Of a stretch of DNA of 47,791 bases, positions 18,224-27,322 are shown piece by piece (the stretch's first letter is position 1; the number at the start of each line of letters is the position of its first letter). The DNA is from Klebsiella pneumoniae (GTDB lineage Bacteria > Pseudomonadota > Gammaproteobacteria > Eutrophobiales > Eutrophobiaceae): positions 1 to 47,791 of the forward strand of contig CAMDWI010000024.1 in assembly GCA_945878555.1 (NCBI GenBank), read 5' to 3'. Made by a program: the position numbers and the translations under genes. The notes under the pieces were generated by a model that did not search any database, was not told the origin of the DNA, and saw only the letters and a list, made by a program, of their open reading frames with translations.

Positions 18224-18243
18224 TGTTACCACATAAGGTAACA
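18224..18243. promoter_or_regulatory. Perfect palindrome, likely operator of the two-gene module
   Basis: TGTTACC-ACATAA-GGTAACA, 7-base arms around 6 bases. It ends 7 bases before the start codon of the 64-codon gene, where a dimeric helix-turn-helix repressor would block transcription. Confidence 0.65.
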
Positions 18244-18417
18244 CATGCAAGCTGGAACAGAATTGGCAATGTTAAGTTGAGGTCTCGGGAACGAACCTGA
18301 AATCCTGGATATATTCCAGTTCTCCTCGTATATACCGATATTCGATCCTGTTGACTGGAGAAGCTATAGCAGGTCAATACATTTCCCCCGACCGAAACAT
18401 TTCTTTACATTCCCCCC

Positions 18418-18444
18418 TAAAGTTCTCCGCTGCCTGTCCGATAA
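18418..18444 (+). promoter_or_regulatory. Sigma-28 promoter of fliC
   Basis: TAAAGTTC, 11 bases, TCCGATAA: 14 of 16 consensus positions match and the spacer is exact. Confidence 0.88.
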
Positions 18445-18539
18445 ATCCTGTGGAAGGAGAGTATCTAATCCGTTTTATAAACAGACCCGGCGAGGTCAAG
18501 ACTGGCCGGAATCAAACAAGATAACAGGAGAATGAAGTC

Positions 18540-19967
18540 ATGCCACAGATTATTAATACCAATATTGCCTCGCTGAACGCACAGAGAAACATGAACAAGT
18601 CCCAGGACGCGCTCGGCGTATCCTTGCAAAGACTGTCCACCGGTCTGCGTATCAACAGTGCCAAGGACGATGCTGCCGGCCTCGCTATTGCCGAACGCTT
18701 CACCACCCAGATCCGCGGTATCAACCAGGCGGTTCGTAATGCCAACGACGGTATATCGCTGGCCCAGACCGCTGAAGGTGCGCTGGGTGAAATCACCAAC
18801 AACCTGCAGCGTATACGCGAACTGGCGGTACAGTCTGCCAATGCGACCAACAGCTCATCTGACCGCGCAGCACTGCAAACCGAAGTTTCACAGCTGATCT
18901 CTGAAGTTGACCGCGTAGCCCAGCAGTCCAAATTCAACGGTGTTGCCCTGCTCGATGGCAGCTTCGCCAGCAAACAGTTCCAGGTCGGTGCGGATGCCAA
19001 CCAGACCATCACCATCAACTCGATTGCAAGCGCACGTACCTCTGCACTCGGTGCCAGCTACTCGGCCACATCGGTCAGTACAGCAGATGTGAACACAACC
19101 GCAACGAACGGCAGCAACGTCGCTATCAATGGTGTCAGTGTTATTGCCTCCTCCAGTGACGGTGTGTCTTTTGCCGGTGGTACCTACAGCGCGCTGTCGA
19201 AAGTACAGGCCATCAATGCCAGCGGTATATCCAATGTGACGGCCTCTGTGATTGCAACAGATACAACTGCAGGCGCAGATGTAACCGATGCGGCACTGGC
19301 CGACGATGACCTGGTCATTAACGGTGTAAATATTGGTGTCGTAGCCGCTGCCGGTTCGGTTGATGGAACAGGTGCTGCCATTATCGCCAAGATCAACACT
19401 CATTCTGCGGCGACCGGAGTAGTGGCTGCGTATGACTCGACCAATGATGACATTACCCTGACTGCAAGCGATGGCCGTAACATCACTGTAACTGCGACAG
19501 CAGGTGGTACAACCGCGAGCGGATTCGCAACCGGCACCAACACATACACCGGCCGCATTTCGCTGACCTCGACCGGTACTTCAGGTCTGACCGTAACAGG
19601 TACGGGTGCGATAATCGGTTCACCGGCTGACGCCTCTGCGACACAGACCGGTACGGCGGTTTCCCAGCTGGATATCAGCACGGTTACCGGTGCGAACACG
19701 GCGATGAACTCGATTGACGCGGCATTGACCTCGGTCAATAACTCCCGCGCCTCACTCGGTGCGTTCCAGAACCGGTTCTCGTCAGTGGTTGCCAATCTGC
19801 AGACAACGTCAGAAAACCTGTCAGCATCACGCAGCCGTATCCAGGATGCCGACTTTGCCGCCGAAACAGCGTCAATGACGAAGTCCCAGGTACTGCAACA
19901 GGCTGGTGTGGCGATTCTGGCCCAGGCCAATGCGCTGCCACAGAACGTCCTGTCACTGCTGCGCTAA
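18540..19967 (+). CDS. fliC: Flagellin FliC, filament subunit
   Basis: 475 residues. Conserved D0/D1 ends: MPQIINTNIASLNAQRNMNK, then LQRLSTGLRINSAKDDAAGL (about 29-48), and at the C-terminus ENLSASRSRIQDADFAAETA ending LPQNVLSLLR. The variable centre (about 160-370) is rich in Ala, Thr, Ser, Gly and Asp and includes a flagellin-IN-like stretch (DDLVINGVNIG, then AIIAKINTHS). Exported with FliS help and assembled under the FliD cap. AGGAGA lies 8 bases before ATG; the gene follows its sigma-28 promoter. A single flagellin gene is visible in the window. Confidence 0.96.
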   Translation: MPQIINTNIASLNAQRNMNKSQDALGVSLQRLSTGLRINSAKDDAAGLAIAERFTTQIRGINQAVRNANDGISLAQTAEGALGEITNNLQRIRELAVQSANATNSSSDRAALQTEVSQLISEVDRVAQQSKFNGVALLDGSFASKQFQVGADANQTITINSIASARTSALGASYSATSVSTADVNTTATNGSNVAINGVSVIASSSDGVSFAGGTYSALSKVQAINASGISNVTASVIATDTTAGADVTDAALADDDLVINGVNIGVVAAAGSVDGTGAAIIAKINTHSAATGVVAAYDSTNDDITLTASDGRNITVTATAGGTTASGFATGTNTYTGRISLTSTGTSGLTVTGTGAIIGSPADASATQTGTAVSQLDISTVTGANTAMNSIDAALTSVNNSRASLGAFQNRFSSVVANLQTTSENLSASRSRIQDADFAAETASMTKSQVLQQAGVAILAQANALPQNVLSLLR

Positions 19968-20018
19968 AACGGTGAAAGGATATTTTTACAGTAACCAACG
20001 GGTATAAAAACAGTAGAT

Positions 20019-20390
20019 ATGCAACTTGACTTTATCAGCAAGCTGGCAGCATCGACGGTTCGCACAGCCCAGATCGTTACAAAGCCCACGCCGCCGCGGC
20101 AGGATACTGCCGCGGCCGGCATGGTTTTGCCGCAATCGACATCCCAGCCAGGTCAGGCTGAACAGTTAAAGACGGCGGTAGGACAGATAAATGAATATGT
20201 TCGTTCATTTCGTACTGACCTGCAGTTTGTGGTGGATGAAGAATCCGGTCGATCTGTCGTGAAGGTTATTGATACGGAAAGCGGGGAACTGGTACGCCAG
20301 ATACCCTCCGAGCAAGTGCTCGCTGTTTCCAGGGCGATTGAATCCAACCTGAAAAGCAGCGCCGGTATTATCCTTCAAGACAAGGTCTGA
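20019..20390 (+). CDS. flaG: FlaG-family protein
   Basis: 123 residues. The C-terminal two thirds match FlaG: FRTDLQFVVDEESGRSVVKV, then DTESGELVRQIPSEQVLAVS. FlaG, between fliC and fliD, influences filament length in Pseudomonas, Vibrio and Campylobacter. The N-terminal 45 residues are low-complexity and variable. It is 51 bases behind fliC with a weak ribosome-binding site, so it is probably read from the fliC promoter. Confidence 0.88.
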   Translation: MQLDFISKLAASTVRTAQIVTKPTPPRQDTAAAGMVLPQSTSQPGQAEQLKTAVGQINEYVRSFRTDLQFVVDEESGRSVVKVIDTESGELVRQIPSEQVLAVSRAIESNLKSSAGIILQDKV

Positions 20391-20428
20391 CGCGGTAACT
20401 GTCGACATTCCGGCCAGCGGTCCCGATC

Positions 20429-20444
20429 TGGCCTGTAAATTGCT
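20429..20444 (+). promoter_or_regulatory. Putative sigma-54 promoter for fliD-fliS
   Basis: TGGCCTGTAAATTGCT matches TGGCACG-N4-TTGCT except for two bases (AC to CT), with exact GG-to-GC spacing. Expected start near 20455, about 57 bases before fliD. Having fliD under sigma-54 matches the Pseudomonas arrangement. Confidence 0.6.
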
Positions 20445-20511
20445 ATCTTCAGCATAGCGATACAGACACGTCTGGTGTCTGGTAAGGTCTATTCACTTCA
20501 GGAGGGTTGTC

Positions 20512-22566
20512 ATGCCAATCACTGCATCGGGTATCGGTTCCGGACTCGATATAAACGGACTGGTTTCCCAGCTGGTCGCTATTGAGCGTCAGCCGCTGAA
20601 TTTGCTGAATCAGAGAGAATCCCGTTTTCAGGCACAGCTGAGCGCCTATGGCAGTTTGAAAGGTGCGATTTCAGCATTCCAGACCTCGATGACCGGTCTG
20701 GCCAACTTGTCCCGGTATCAGGGCGTGACTGCCAGTATCGCGGACACCTCGATTGCCTCCGTCAGTGCGACCGCCAAGGCCGTCCCCGGTGACTATGCGC
20801 TGGAGGTCAAACAACTGGCGCAGGCACAGAAACTGGTCTCTGGCACATTTACCAACGTGACTGACCCGGTCGGTACCGGCACACTGACGATACAGTTTGG
20901 CAGTATGGTCGCCGGTGATTTTACGCTTAATCCGGACCTTGCCAGTCGCGATATTGTAATCAACAACGCCAACTCCGGGCTGGCCGGGATCCGTGATGCG
21001 ATCAATGCCGCCGATACCGATGTGCGTGCGACCTTGCTGAATGATGGCGGAGGTCACCGTCTGGTCCTGACCTCGAAGTCGACCGGTCTGTCGAATGGCT
21101 TCCGGGTGATGGTGATGGACAGTACGGATGCAAGTAATACCGATAATGCCGGTCTGTCCCGACTGGCCTACGATCCGGAAGCGGTCGTGGGTTCCGGCAA
21201 GAACATGACTGAAATGGTCAGCGCCACCGATTCGATAATCAAACTCGACGGGATTGATGATATTACCCATCCCGGTAACGTAGTTACCGATGTGATAGAA
21301 GGCGTCACGCTGACGCTGAAGAAAAAAAGTGAGACAGGTGTCGCCACCACATTGACCCTGGCGGCAGACAAGGCAGGAACAGAGTCTGCTGTACGCAAGT
21401 TTGTCAGCTCCTATAATGAGCTGAATAACACCGTAAGCAGTCTGACCGCGTATAACGCGGACCGCAAACAGGGCTCTATCCTGCAGGGCGATTCGTCTGC
21501 CCTGTTAATCCTGTCGCGCTTGCGCAGTATGGCCGGTGGTGTAACTGGCTCGTCTACCGCCGCGTACACCAGTCTGTCCCAGGCCGGTATCTCGTTTCAA
21601 AGTAATGGTACGCTCGCCGTCAACGAAACCCGCTTGCAGGAAGTCCTGGCGGGTAATCCGGCGGATCTGGCGGCCCTGTTTGCCAACTCGGCCAAATCAA
21701 CAGACAGTCTGGTCAGCTATGTCAACTCGGCGGCCGCCACCCGGGAGGGTGTCTACAGCGTCGTGGTTAACCAGCTCGCAAGCCAGGGTGTTTATAATGG
21801 AACTACCGTCGCTGCCTTGGCCGACACCACACTTGCCGGAACCTTTGATACACCACTGGTCATCGACTCGGACAATGACACCCTGGCCGTCAAGGTCAAT
21901 GGTGTACAAGGTTCGAATATCAGTCTGGGTCATGGCAGTTACACCACGGCCGCCCAACTGGTGGCTGAACTGCAATCCCGGATCAACGGTGTCACCGAAT
22001 TGAAAGGGTCAGGCATCACGGTGACGGTCGAGTTTGACAGTGCGAATGACAAAATCATGATTCGATCCGATCGGTACGGAGCTGAATCACAGGTGGACAT
22101 CACCGCGGTGGATTCAGCAAGCGCAACCAGTCTGGGACTGGCAGTGGCCACCGGGACCGCCGGGCAGGATGTCAGTGGCTCCATCGGCGGCAACGTCGCC
22201 ACCGGTTCCGGCCAGGTACTGACGGGTGCAGAAGGCCAGAACAGCGAGGGACTGGCGATGATGATTACAGGCGGGGCCACCGGTGTGCGCGGGTCTGTCA
22301 GTTACCGGCAGGGAATGGCCTACCGGTTTTCTGAAATGGCCAAACAGTTGCTGGATGATGACGGCATCCTCGCCGCGCGTACCGAGGGGATCAACCGCAG
22401 TATAGACAATATAAAGGACAAGCGTGAGTCAACCGAGGCGCGACTGATCCTGGTTGAGGCGCGTATCCGTTCCCAGTTCACGGCACTGGATACGCTGATG
22501 AGCCGTCTGAATTCAACCAGTACGTTCCTGACCAACCAGCTTGCCAGCCTGTCGAACAATCAATGA
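20512..22566 (+). CDS. fliD: FliD, filament cap protein
   Basis: 684 residues, longer than the usual 450-500. The N-terminus (ASGIGSGLDINGLVSQLVAIE, about 4-24) and the C-terminal coiled-coil (ALDTLMSRLNSTSTFLTNQLASL) are diagnostic. The extra length includes about 120 residues at roughly 435-570 resembling a flagellin-IN repeat (LAVKVNGVQGSNISLG, then QLVAELQSRINGV). The cap sits at the filament tip and guides flagellin folding. AGGAGG lies 6 bases before ATG. Confidence 0.95.
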   Translation: MPITASGIGSGLDINGLVSQLVAIERQPLNLLNQRESRFQAQLSAYGSLKGAISAFQTSMTGLANLSRYQGVTASIADTSIASVSATAKAVPGDYALEVKQLAQAQKLVSGTFTNVTDPVGTGTLTIQFGSMVAGDFTLNPDLASRDIVINNANSGLAGIRDAINAADTDVRATLLNDGGGHRLVLTSKSTGLSNGFRVMVMDSTDASNTDNAGLSRLAYDPEAVVGSGKNMTEMVSATDSIIKLDGIDDITHPGNVVTDVIEGVTLTLKKKSETGVATTLTLAADKAGTESAVRKFVSSYNELNNTVSSLTAYNADRKQGSILQGDSSALLILSRLRSMAGGVTGSSTAAYTSLSQAGISFQSNGTLAVNETRLQEVLAGNPADLAALFANSAKSTDSLVSYVNSAAATREGVYSVVVNQLASQGVYNGTTVAALADTTLAGTFDTPLVIDSDNDTLAVKVNGVQGSNISLGHGSYTTAAQLVAELQSRINGVTELKGSGITVTVEFDSANDKIMIRSDRYGAESQVDITAVDSASATSLGLAVATGTAGQDVSGSIGGNVATGSGQVLTGAEGQNSEGLAMMITGGATGVRGSVSYRQGMAYRFSEMAKQLLDDDGILAARTEGINRSIDNIKDKRESTEARLILVEARIRSQFTALDTLMSRLNSTSTFLTNQLASLSNNQ

Positions 22567-22660
22567 GACCCGGTAAAGTATGTCCGTTGGATGACGATAA
22601 CTGTGATGTATGTGACAGGACACAGTTTATCTCTTCACTAATGAATCAGGAGCGAATCCC

Positions 22661-23107
22661 ATGAGTTATGGAATGCAACGTAACATCCACGGTATCTATG
22701 CAGAGGCGGATATCTACGGCAATGTGGGTGGTGCAAGCCCACACCGTTTAATCGAACTTTTACTGGAAGGGGCGATGTCCAGGATCACACTGGCGCGCAG
22801 TTTTATCCTCAGTAACCGGATAGCCGACAAGTGTGAACGCATTTCCCAGGCCATCCGCATTGTGGAAGGTCTGCGTCTGGGGCTGGATCGTGAGAAGGGC
22901 CAGGCGATTGCGGCCAATCTGGATGATTTGTATGACTACATCTGTCGTCAACTGCTGGTGGCGAATGTGAATAATGACGAGTCGATACTGGCTGAAGTGA
23001 ATGCATTGTTACAGCAGATTCATTCCGGCTGGGTCGCTGTACGAGATCAGGCCGGCAGCGTACCGGCAGGCCCGATCAAAACCGGACAGTATGCTGCCAG
23101 TGCCTGA
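22661..23107 (+). CDS. fliS: FliS, flagellin export chaperone
   Basis: 148 residues, all-helical. GASPHRLIELLLEGAMSRI (about 25-43) is the FliS hallmark, and the end with a helix around HSGWVAV is typical. FliS binds the flagellin C-terminus and stops premature polymerisation. AGGAG precedes ATG; 94 bases follow fliD. Confidence 0.94.
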   Translation: MSYGMQRNIHGIYAEADIYGNVGGASPHRLIELLLEGAMSRITLARSFILSNRIADKCERISQAIRIVEGLRLGLDREKGQAIAANLDDLYDYICRQLLVANVNNDESILAEVNALLQQIHSGWVAVRDQAGSVPAGPIKTGQYAASA

Positions 23108-23125
23108 TCCGTATAATCCGGGCCC

Positions 23126-23485
23126 ATGATTATGGATTACACATCCAGCGCCGGCACAGGTACGGGCCTGCTTGAGGAAGTGTTGCGCCTCAGCACGGAA
23201 ATGTTGCTGGCAGCGGATGAAGACAACTGGCAGCGCGTCATGGAAATGGATACAGTCCGTTCCGATCTGTTAACGATTATGGATACCTCGGGCTTGCAGC
23301 AATATGAGGTCCGCACTGCCACCGGTCTGGTGATGAGCATATTACAGACGAATGAAAAACTGGCGCACCGGACCGAAATGGCGAGGACCCGCTCAGGAAA
23401 ACAGCTTGAGCAACTGCAACGGGGACAGCAGGCCGTGAAGGCCTATGGCGAACATACCGGTCATCAGGCATTATTGCCCAGGTAA
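23126..23485 (+). CDS. FliT-like export chaperone
   Basis: 119 residues, helical, directly after fliS (18-base gap), where fliT normally lies. The pattern LLEEVLRLSTEMLLAADEDNW and the RSDLLTIM helix fit FliT-type proteins, which chaperone FliD and can modulate the master regulator in enterics. Similarity is weak, so the call depends on length, helices and position. Two starts are possible, 23126 and 23132 (MDYTSS). Confidence 0.6.
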   Translation: MIMDYTSSAGTGTGLLEEVLRLSTEMLLAADEDNWQRVMEMDTVRSDLLTIMDTSGLQQYEVRTATGLVMSILQTNEKLAHRTEMARTRSGKQLEQLQRGQQAVKAYGEHTGHQALLPR

Positions 23486-23511
23486 ACATTGCAAACAGAC
23501 AGGACCACGCC

Positions 23512-24108
23512 ATGAACGGGACGACGACAGATACGATGAACCTGATTTACGCTGACACGCTGCCGATGCGCTGGTATGTCGGTACTGAAACAGCATCGGG
23601 TGTCCCCTCGTCCCGGCAGGAGGCGAACCGCGCTTTTTTCCGTGCCATTACCATACTGGAAGACCTGACGCTGGATACATCGCAGAATGAAGAACGCGGT
23701 GAGATGGGAAATGAACTGTCGCGAATTGAGGCAAAGGTGGATTTACTGACCGGGATGGTCACCCGGCTGGTTTTCAATCTGGGTGGACTCCCGCCGTTGC
23801 TTCCGGTCAGTCTATCCGCAACAGGTATCGAATGGACCGAGCCGGTTGCCGTCCCAGCCACAGTGGCCGGCAGTATCAGTGAGGGTACGAATATTACGAT
23901 TGAACTTTACCTGCGCCCGGACGTGCCCCTGCCTGTGTATTTTCCGGCCAGCGTCAGCAGTCTGGATTCCGGGAGTGACCGTGTCCACGTGGTGGCGAAG
24001 TTTACTGAAGTGTCGGGGACGATCCAGGAATATATCGAACGTACCATATTTCGCAGACATCGCCAGACCATCGCCAGGAACCGCGCCGGACTACCTGTCC
24101 AGGACTGA
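23512..24108 (+). CDS. Atypical PilZ-domain (tPilZ-like) protein
   Basis: 198 residues. The N-terminal 90 residues are helical, with SRIEAKVDLLTGMVTRLV. The C-terminal half is beta-rich with PVSLSATGIEWTEPVAV, where the ISxxGI-like core of PilZ folds appears. The classical RxxxR is not obvious. I recall this architecture after fliS/fliT in other polar-flagellate Gammaproteobacteria, annotated as an atypical c-di-GMP receptor. AGGA precedes ATG. It ends five bases before the convergent GGDEF-EAL gene ends. Confidence 0.6.
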   Translation: MNGTTTDTMNLIYADTLPMRWYVGTETASGVPSSRQEANRAFFRAITILEDLTLDTSQNEERGEMGNELSRIEAKVDLLTGMVTRLVFNLGGLPPLLPVSLSATGIEWTEPVAVPATVAGSISEGTNITIELYLRPDVPLPVYFPASVSSLDSGSDRVHVVAKFTEVSGTIQEYIERTIFRRHRQTIARNRAGLPVQD

Positions 24109-24112
24109 CTAG

Positions 24113-27100
24113 TCAGTGTACCCGGCCGTCAATAACCGGGTTGCCCTCCGTTAGTATCTGTTTCTCCGGGAGGGGATGCTCCATATAAAAGCCCTGGGCA
24201 AAGTCGATGCCAATAGACTTCAGTTCATTCAGCTCAGCTTCAGTCTGGACACCCTTGGCAACGGTCAGGATGCCCATCTGCCTGGCCATCTCATGGATCG
24301 ATTTGAGCACGGTGATGTCATTTCGGTTTGTCCCCAACCCGGACACAAATGAATCATCAATCTTGAAGTAGTCCACCTCCAGCTTGCGCAGGCTGCTGAA
24401 CGATGAAGTACCGCTGCCGAAATTATCCAGCGAGAACTGACAACCGAAGGGTCGGAGCTCACTGATGATATTTATCAATGCCGAGATATTATTGATTGCC
24501 GCAGACTCATTCACTTCCAGACAGATCCGGCTGGCGATTTCCCGGTTCCTGCCGAGGTACTCAATCAGATAACTGACAAACTCCGGGCTGTTGAGTGAAT
24601 GTTCTGACAGATTCACGGTTACACGCAGGTTTTTCACGGTGGCCGGTGCGAGTTTTCCCAATAATGATAAGGTATGTTCGATGACCCAGCGATCTATCTT
24701 GTCCGACAGACCGAACCGCTCCACGCTGGGCAGAAACCGGTTGGCAGGGATGATCTTGCCGTCGCGGCTTTCCAGACGGAGTAACAATTCAAAATTCCGG
24801 TTTTCATCCATCTGTTTTTGCAGCGGAAATATTTTCTGGAAATACAGTTGCAGCCGATCACCCTGCAGGGCGTCATTTATCTGGGTGATCCAGGATATCT
24901 GGCGGATACGCTCGCTGGTGACTTCCGTGTCTTCATGATAGACGAACAGCTGGTTGCGTCCGTTGTCCTTCGCTGTCAGACAGGCGGCACTGGCCAGTTT
25001 TAACAAGGATACCAGGTCATGCGCAGTGCCGTTGATCGGGACCAGTCCCATACTCATGCTGATCCTGACGGCCTTGCCATTCCAGTGAAAACTGAACTTG
25101 GCCGATTTTTCCAGCAGGCGTCGTGACTTCAGTTCGGCAATGTGCAGGGGACAACGTTCCATCAGTATCACAAACTTGTCACTGTCTATACGCGCAATGG
25201 TGTCACGGCTGCGGACATGCTGGCTGAGCATATTGCCAAACTGCCTCAACAGCTCGTCACCACCGGGGTAACCACAGTCCTGATTGACCTGTTTGAAATG
25301 GTCCAGATCGATGTAACAAATGGCATGACGGGTATCGTCTGTCACCGCTGATCTGACCATCCTTGCCAGGCGCTGTTCAAACTCAGACCGGTTTATCAGT
25401 CCGGTCAGGGCATCATGGGTAGACTGAAAGGCGAGCTGGTTAGACAGCGTTTGTAGCTGGGTAATATTTTCACACACGACAAACAGGCTGGTATTCCCTT
25501 CGTCGGTGATGACCGGTCGGGCCGACTCACGTACATAGACATGTGAGCCATCCTTGTGTAGCAGAATAGACCCGTGGCGTAATATCGGTTCGGAAGAGGT
25601 GAAGGTAGACCGAAAGTACTGCCCGGCCGCTGTCCGGCGATCATGTGCATGCAGCTCAATGATAGACTGGCCTGTCAGTTCTTCCTGGTTATAACCGAGT
25701 GTCTCTGCCCCGAACTTGTTAATCGATTCAATCCGGTGATCGGAGGAGATGGTCAGGAAAATCGAGGGGTGTTCTTCAAACAACATCCGGTATTTCTGTT
25801 CACTCAGTCGGGTCATGCGTTCAGCACGCTCGCGTTCCTTGCGCGACTGGAGTGACAGGATACCGAAGGTCAGATTTTCGGTTACCGTGGTCATCAGTTT
25901 CATCCGGTCCGCATCAAAATAGCCAGGTTCGATTGAATAAACAGCCAGGATGCCGAACGCATGGGTGCCGACCGATAGCGGCAATACGGCGACGGACCTG
26001 AATCCGCGTTCAAGTGTCTGGGCAAATTCAGAGCCAGGAGGATGGCTTTCCAGCAAATTGTTGTTGATCAGCGGTTCACAGCTGCCAATCACACTCGAAT
26101 AAATCCCGGCACTGCCCTGTGCCGCATCGGCACTGGTAAACAACTGGCACAGATAGCCGTTTTCATCACCGGCCTGTGCTACCGGGTAGACCGGTGTATT
26201 GCTGTTGTCATTGGCATACCCTACCCAGGCAAAACGAAAATTACCCGGGCTGACCAGTATGTTGCAGATGTCAGCTACCAGCATTTGTCCGGAGATGCCA
26301 TGGGAGATTGCGTGATCACATTTGTGCAGCAGATTCAGTGACTGGTTCAGCCTGCGTAACTCATTACCTGATTCCTGCAGGCGTGTTTCTGCTACCAGTC
26401 GTTCCATGACCCGGCCTATCTGGGCGCTGATATTCGGTAACAGATCCAGGAATTCGGAGTCTGGTTCAACCCTGTTGTATGAAAAACATTCTACTACGAA
26501 GGCCACTTGATCATTGGCAATGACCGGGAAAAACAGGCCGGTCCGTAGCGGCTGGCTGTTGTCAGTTATCAGCTGGGTAAAACGGGTATCAATATCGAGA
26601 CTTCCCCAGTAAGGTTCGCGTCTGGATGCGGTTTGACCGACCAGACCCTCACCACTTGCGCACAGTCGTTTTTCGCTTCCTGCACGGAACTCGGCCAGGC
26701 TGTCACGGTTTTGTAAATACCAGATCCCCGAGGACTGGTAGTAACCAGATTCAGATAATCTGTAGGCATGCGCCACTGGCCAGTTCAGATATTCAGAGAT
26801 CAACCCGAGACACCGGCTGACCAGCTTGTCCATCCGGGTAGAGGTATTGGCAACCGAGGCGATATTGCCTGCCAGTGCCGTCAGTGCCGGGTTCTTGCCG
26901 GAAAATGCATTAGCAGGGGTACGGTTACTGATGTTTTGTATATGCAGGATGGCCATGCCGGTGCCGGGCAGGGCGGGCACAGCATCCACTTCACAGCGGA
27001 TATAATGTCCATGCCTGTGGCGCAGACGGACTTCAAATCGGCCCGGCCCGGACTGGGGCTCAGCAAAAATCCGGGCGATACTCTGGCCGAACAGTTCCGT

Positions 27101-27322
27101 GTCGTCTGGATGATTGATGAGGTTAAAGTGCTTGCCGGTGATATCAGTCAGGACGTGGCCTGTCATATCAGCGAGTATCCGGTTAACCTCAAGCAGCGTA
27201 GCATTCTGGTTGATCAGGGCGATACCTGAATGTGCAACCTTTAGTAACAGCTGGAGATAGCCGGGCAAGACGGGAGGGGTGGCTACACCGAAATCCTGCA
27301 CGCGCGTCGTGTCGGCTGTCAT
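24113..27322 (-). CDS. PAS-GAF-GAF-PAS protein with degenerate GGDEF and EAL domains
   Basis: 1069 residues, soluble. PAS (about 22-133), GAF (about 160-310), second GAF (about 330-490), PAS (505-622), GGDEF-like (633-795), EAL-like (805-1055). The GGDEF motif is DSDKF (713-717), so cyclase activity is not expected, yet an RxxD-type site (RSRD, 704-707) remains five residues upstream. EAL is ELL (845-847), DDFGTG has become DNFGSG (966-971), and AEGVET has become AKGVQT (1022-1027), so hydrolysis is also unlikely. The fold is otherwise preserved, suggesting a receptor or scaffold. Convergent with the PilZ-like gene, five bases from its end. Confidence 0.88.
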   Translation of the reverse strand: MTADTTRVQDFGVATPPVLPGYLQLLLKVAHSGIALINQNATLLEVNRILADMTGHVLTDITGKHFNLINHPDDTELFGQSIARIFAEPQSGPGRFEVRLRHRHGHYIRCEVDAVPALPGTGMAILHIQNISNRTPANAFSGKNPALTALAGNIASVANTSTRMDKLVSRCLGLISEYLNWPVAHAYRLSESGYYQSSGIWYLQNRDSLAEFRAGSEKRLCASGEGLVGQTASRREPYWGSLDIDTRFTQLITDNSQPLRTGLFFPVIANDQVAFVVECFSYNRVEPDSEFLDLLPNISAQIGRVMERLVAETRLQESGNELRRLNQSLNLLHKCDHAISHGISGQMLVADICNILVSPGNFRFAWVGYANDNSNTPVYPVAQAGDENGYLCQLFTSADAAQGSAGIYSSVIGSCEPLINNNLLESHPPGSEFAQTLERGFRSVAVLPLSVGTHAFGILAVYSIEPGYFDADRMKLMTTVTENLTFGILSLQSRKERERAERMTRLSEQKYRMLFEEHPSIFLTISSDHRIESINKFGAETLGYNQEELTGQSIIELHAHDRRTAAGQYFRSTFTSSEPILRHGSILLHKDGSHVYVRESARPVITDEGNTSLFVVCENITQLQTLSNQLAFQSTHDALTGLINRSEFEQRLARMVRSAVTDDTRHAICYIDLDHFKQVNQDCGYPGGDELLRQFGNMLSQHVRSRDTIARIDSDKFVILMERCPLHIAELKSRRLLEKSAKFSFHWNGKAVRISMSMGLVPINGTAHDLVSLLKLASAACLTAKDNGRNQLFVYHEDTEVTSERIRQISWITQINDALQGDRLQLYFQKIFPLQKQMDENRNFELLLRLESRDGKIIPANRFLPSVERFGLSDKIDRWVIEHTLSLLGKLAPATVKNLRVTVNLSEHSLNSPEFVSYLIEYLGRNREIASRICLEVNESAAINNISALINIISELRPFGCQFSLDNFGSGTSSFSSLRKLEVDYFKIDDSFVSGLGTNRNDITVLKSIHEMARQMGILTVAKGVQTEAELNELKSIGIDFAQGFYMEHPLPEKQILTEGNPVIDGRVH

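Larger units (their letters stand above)
18217..18539 (+). other. Upstream region of fliC
   Basis: 323 bases without a gene. The left end holds the palindrome of the reverse-oriented module. The right end holds the sigma-28 promoter (18418-18444) and a leader of roughly 85 bases with CAGGAGA before fliC. I see no supported feature in 18244-18417. Confidence 0.6.

Noticed and set aside
20436..20463. Sigma-28 promoter for fliD (TAAATTGC...AGCGATAC)
   Set aside because: The -10-like part is weaker and overlaps a better-spaced sigma-54 motif; kept only as an alternative.
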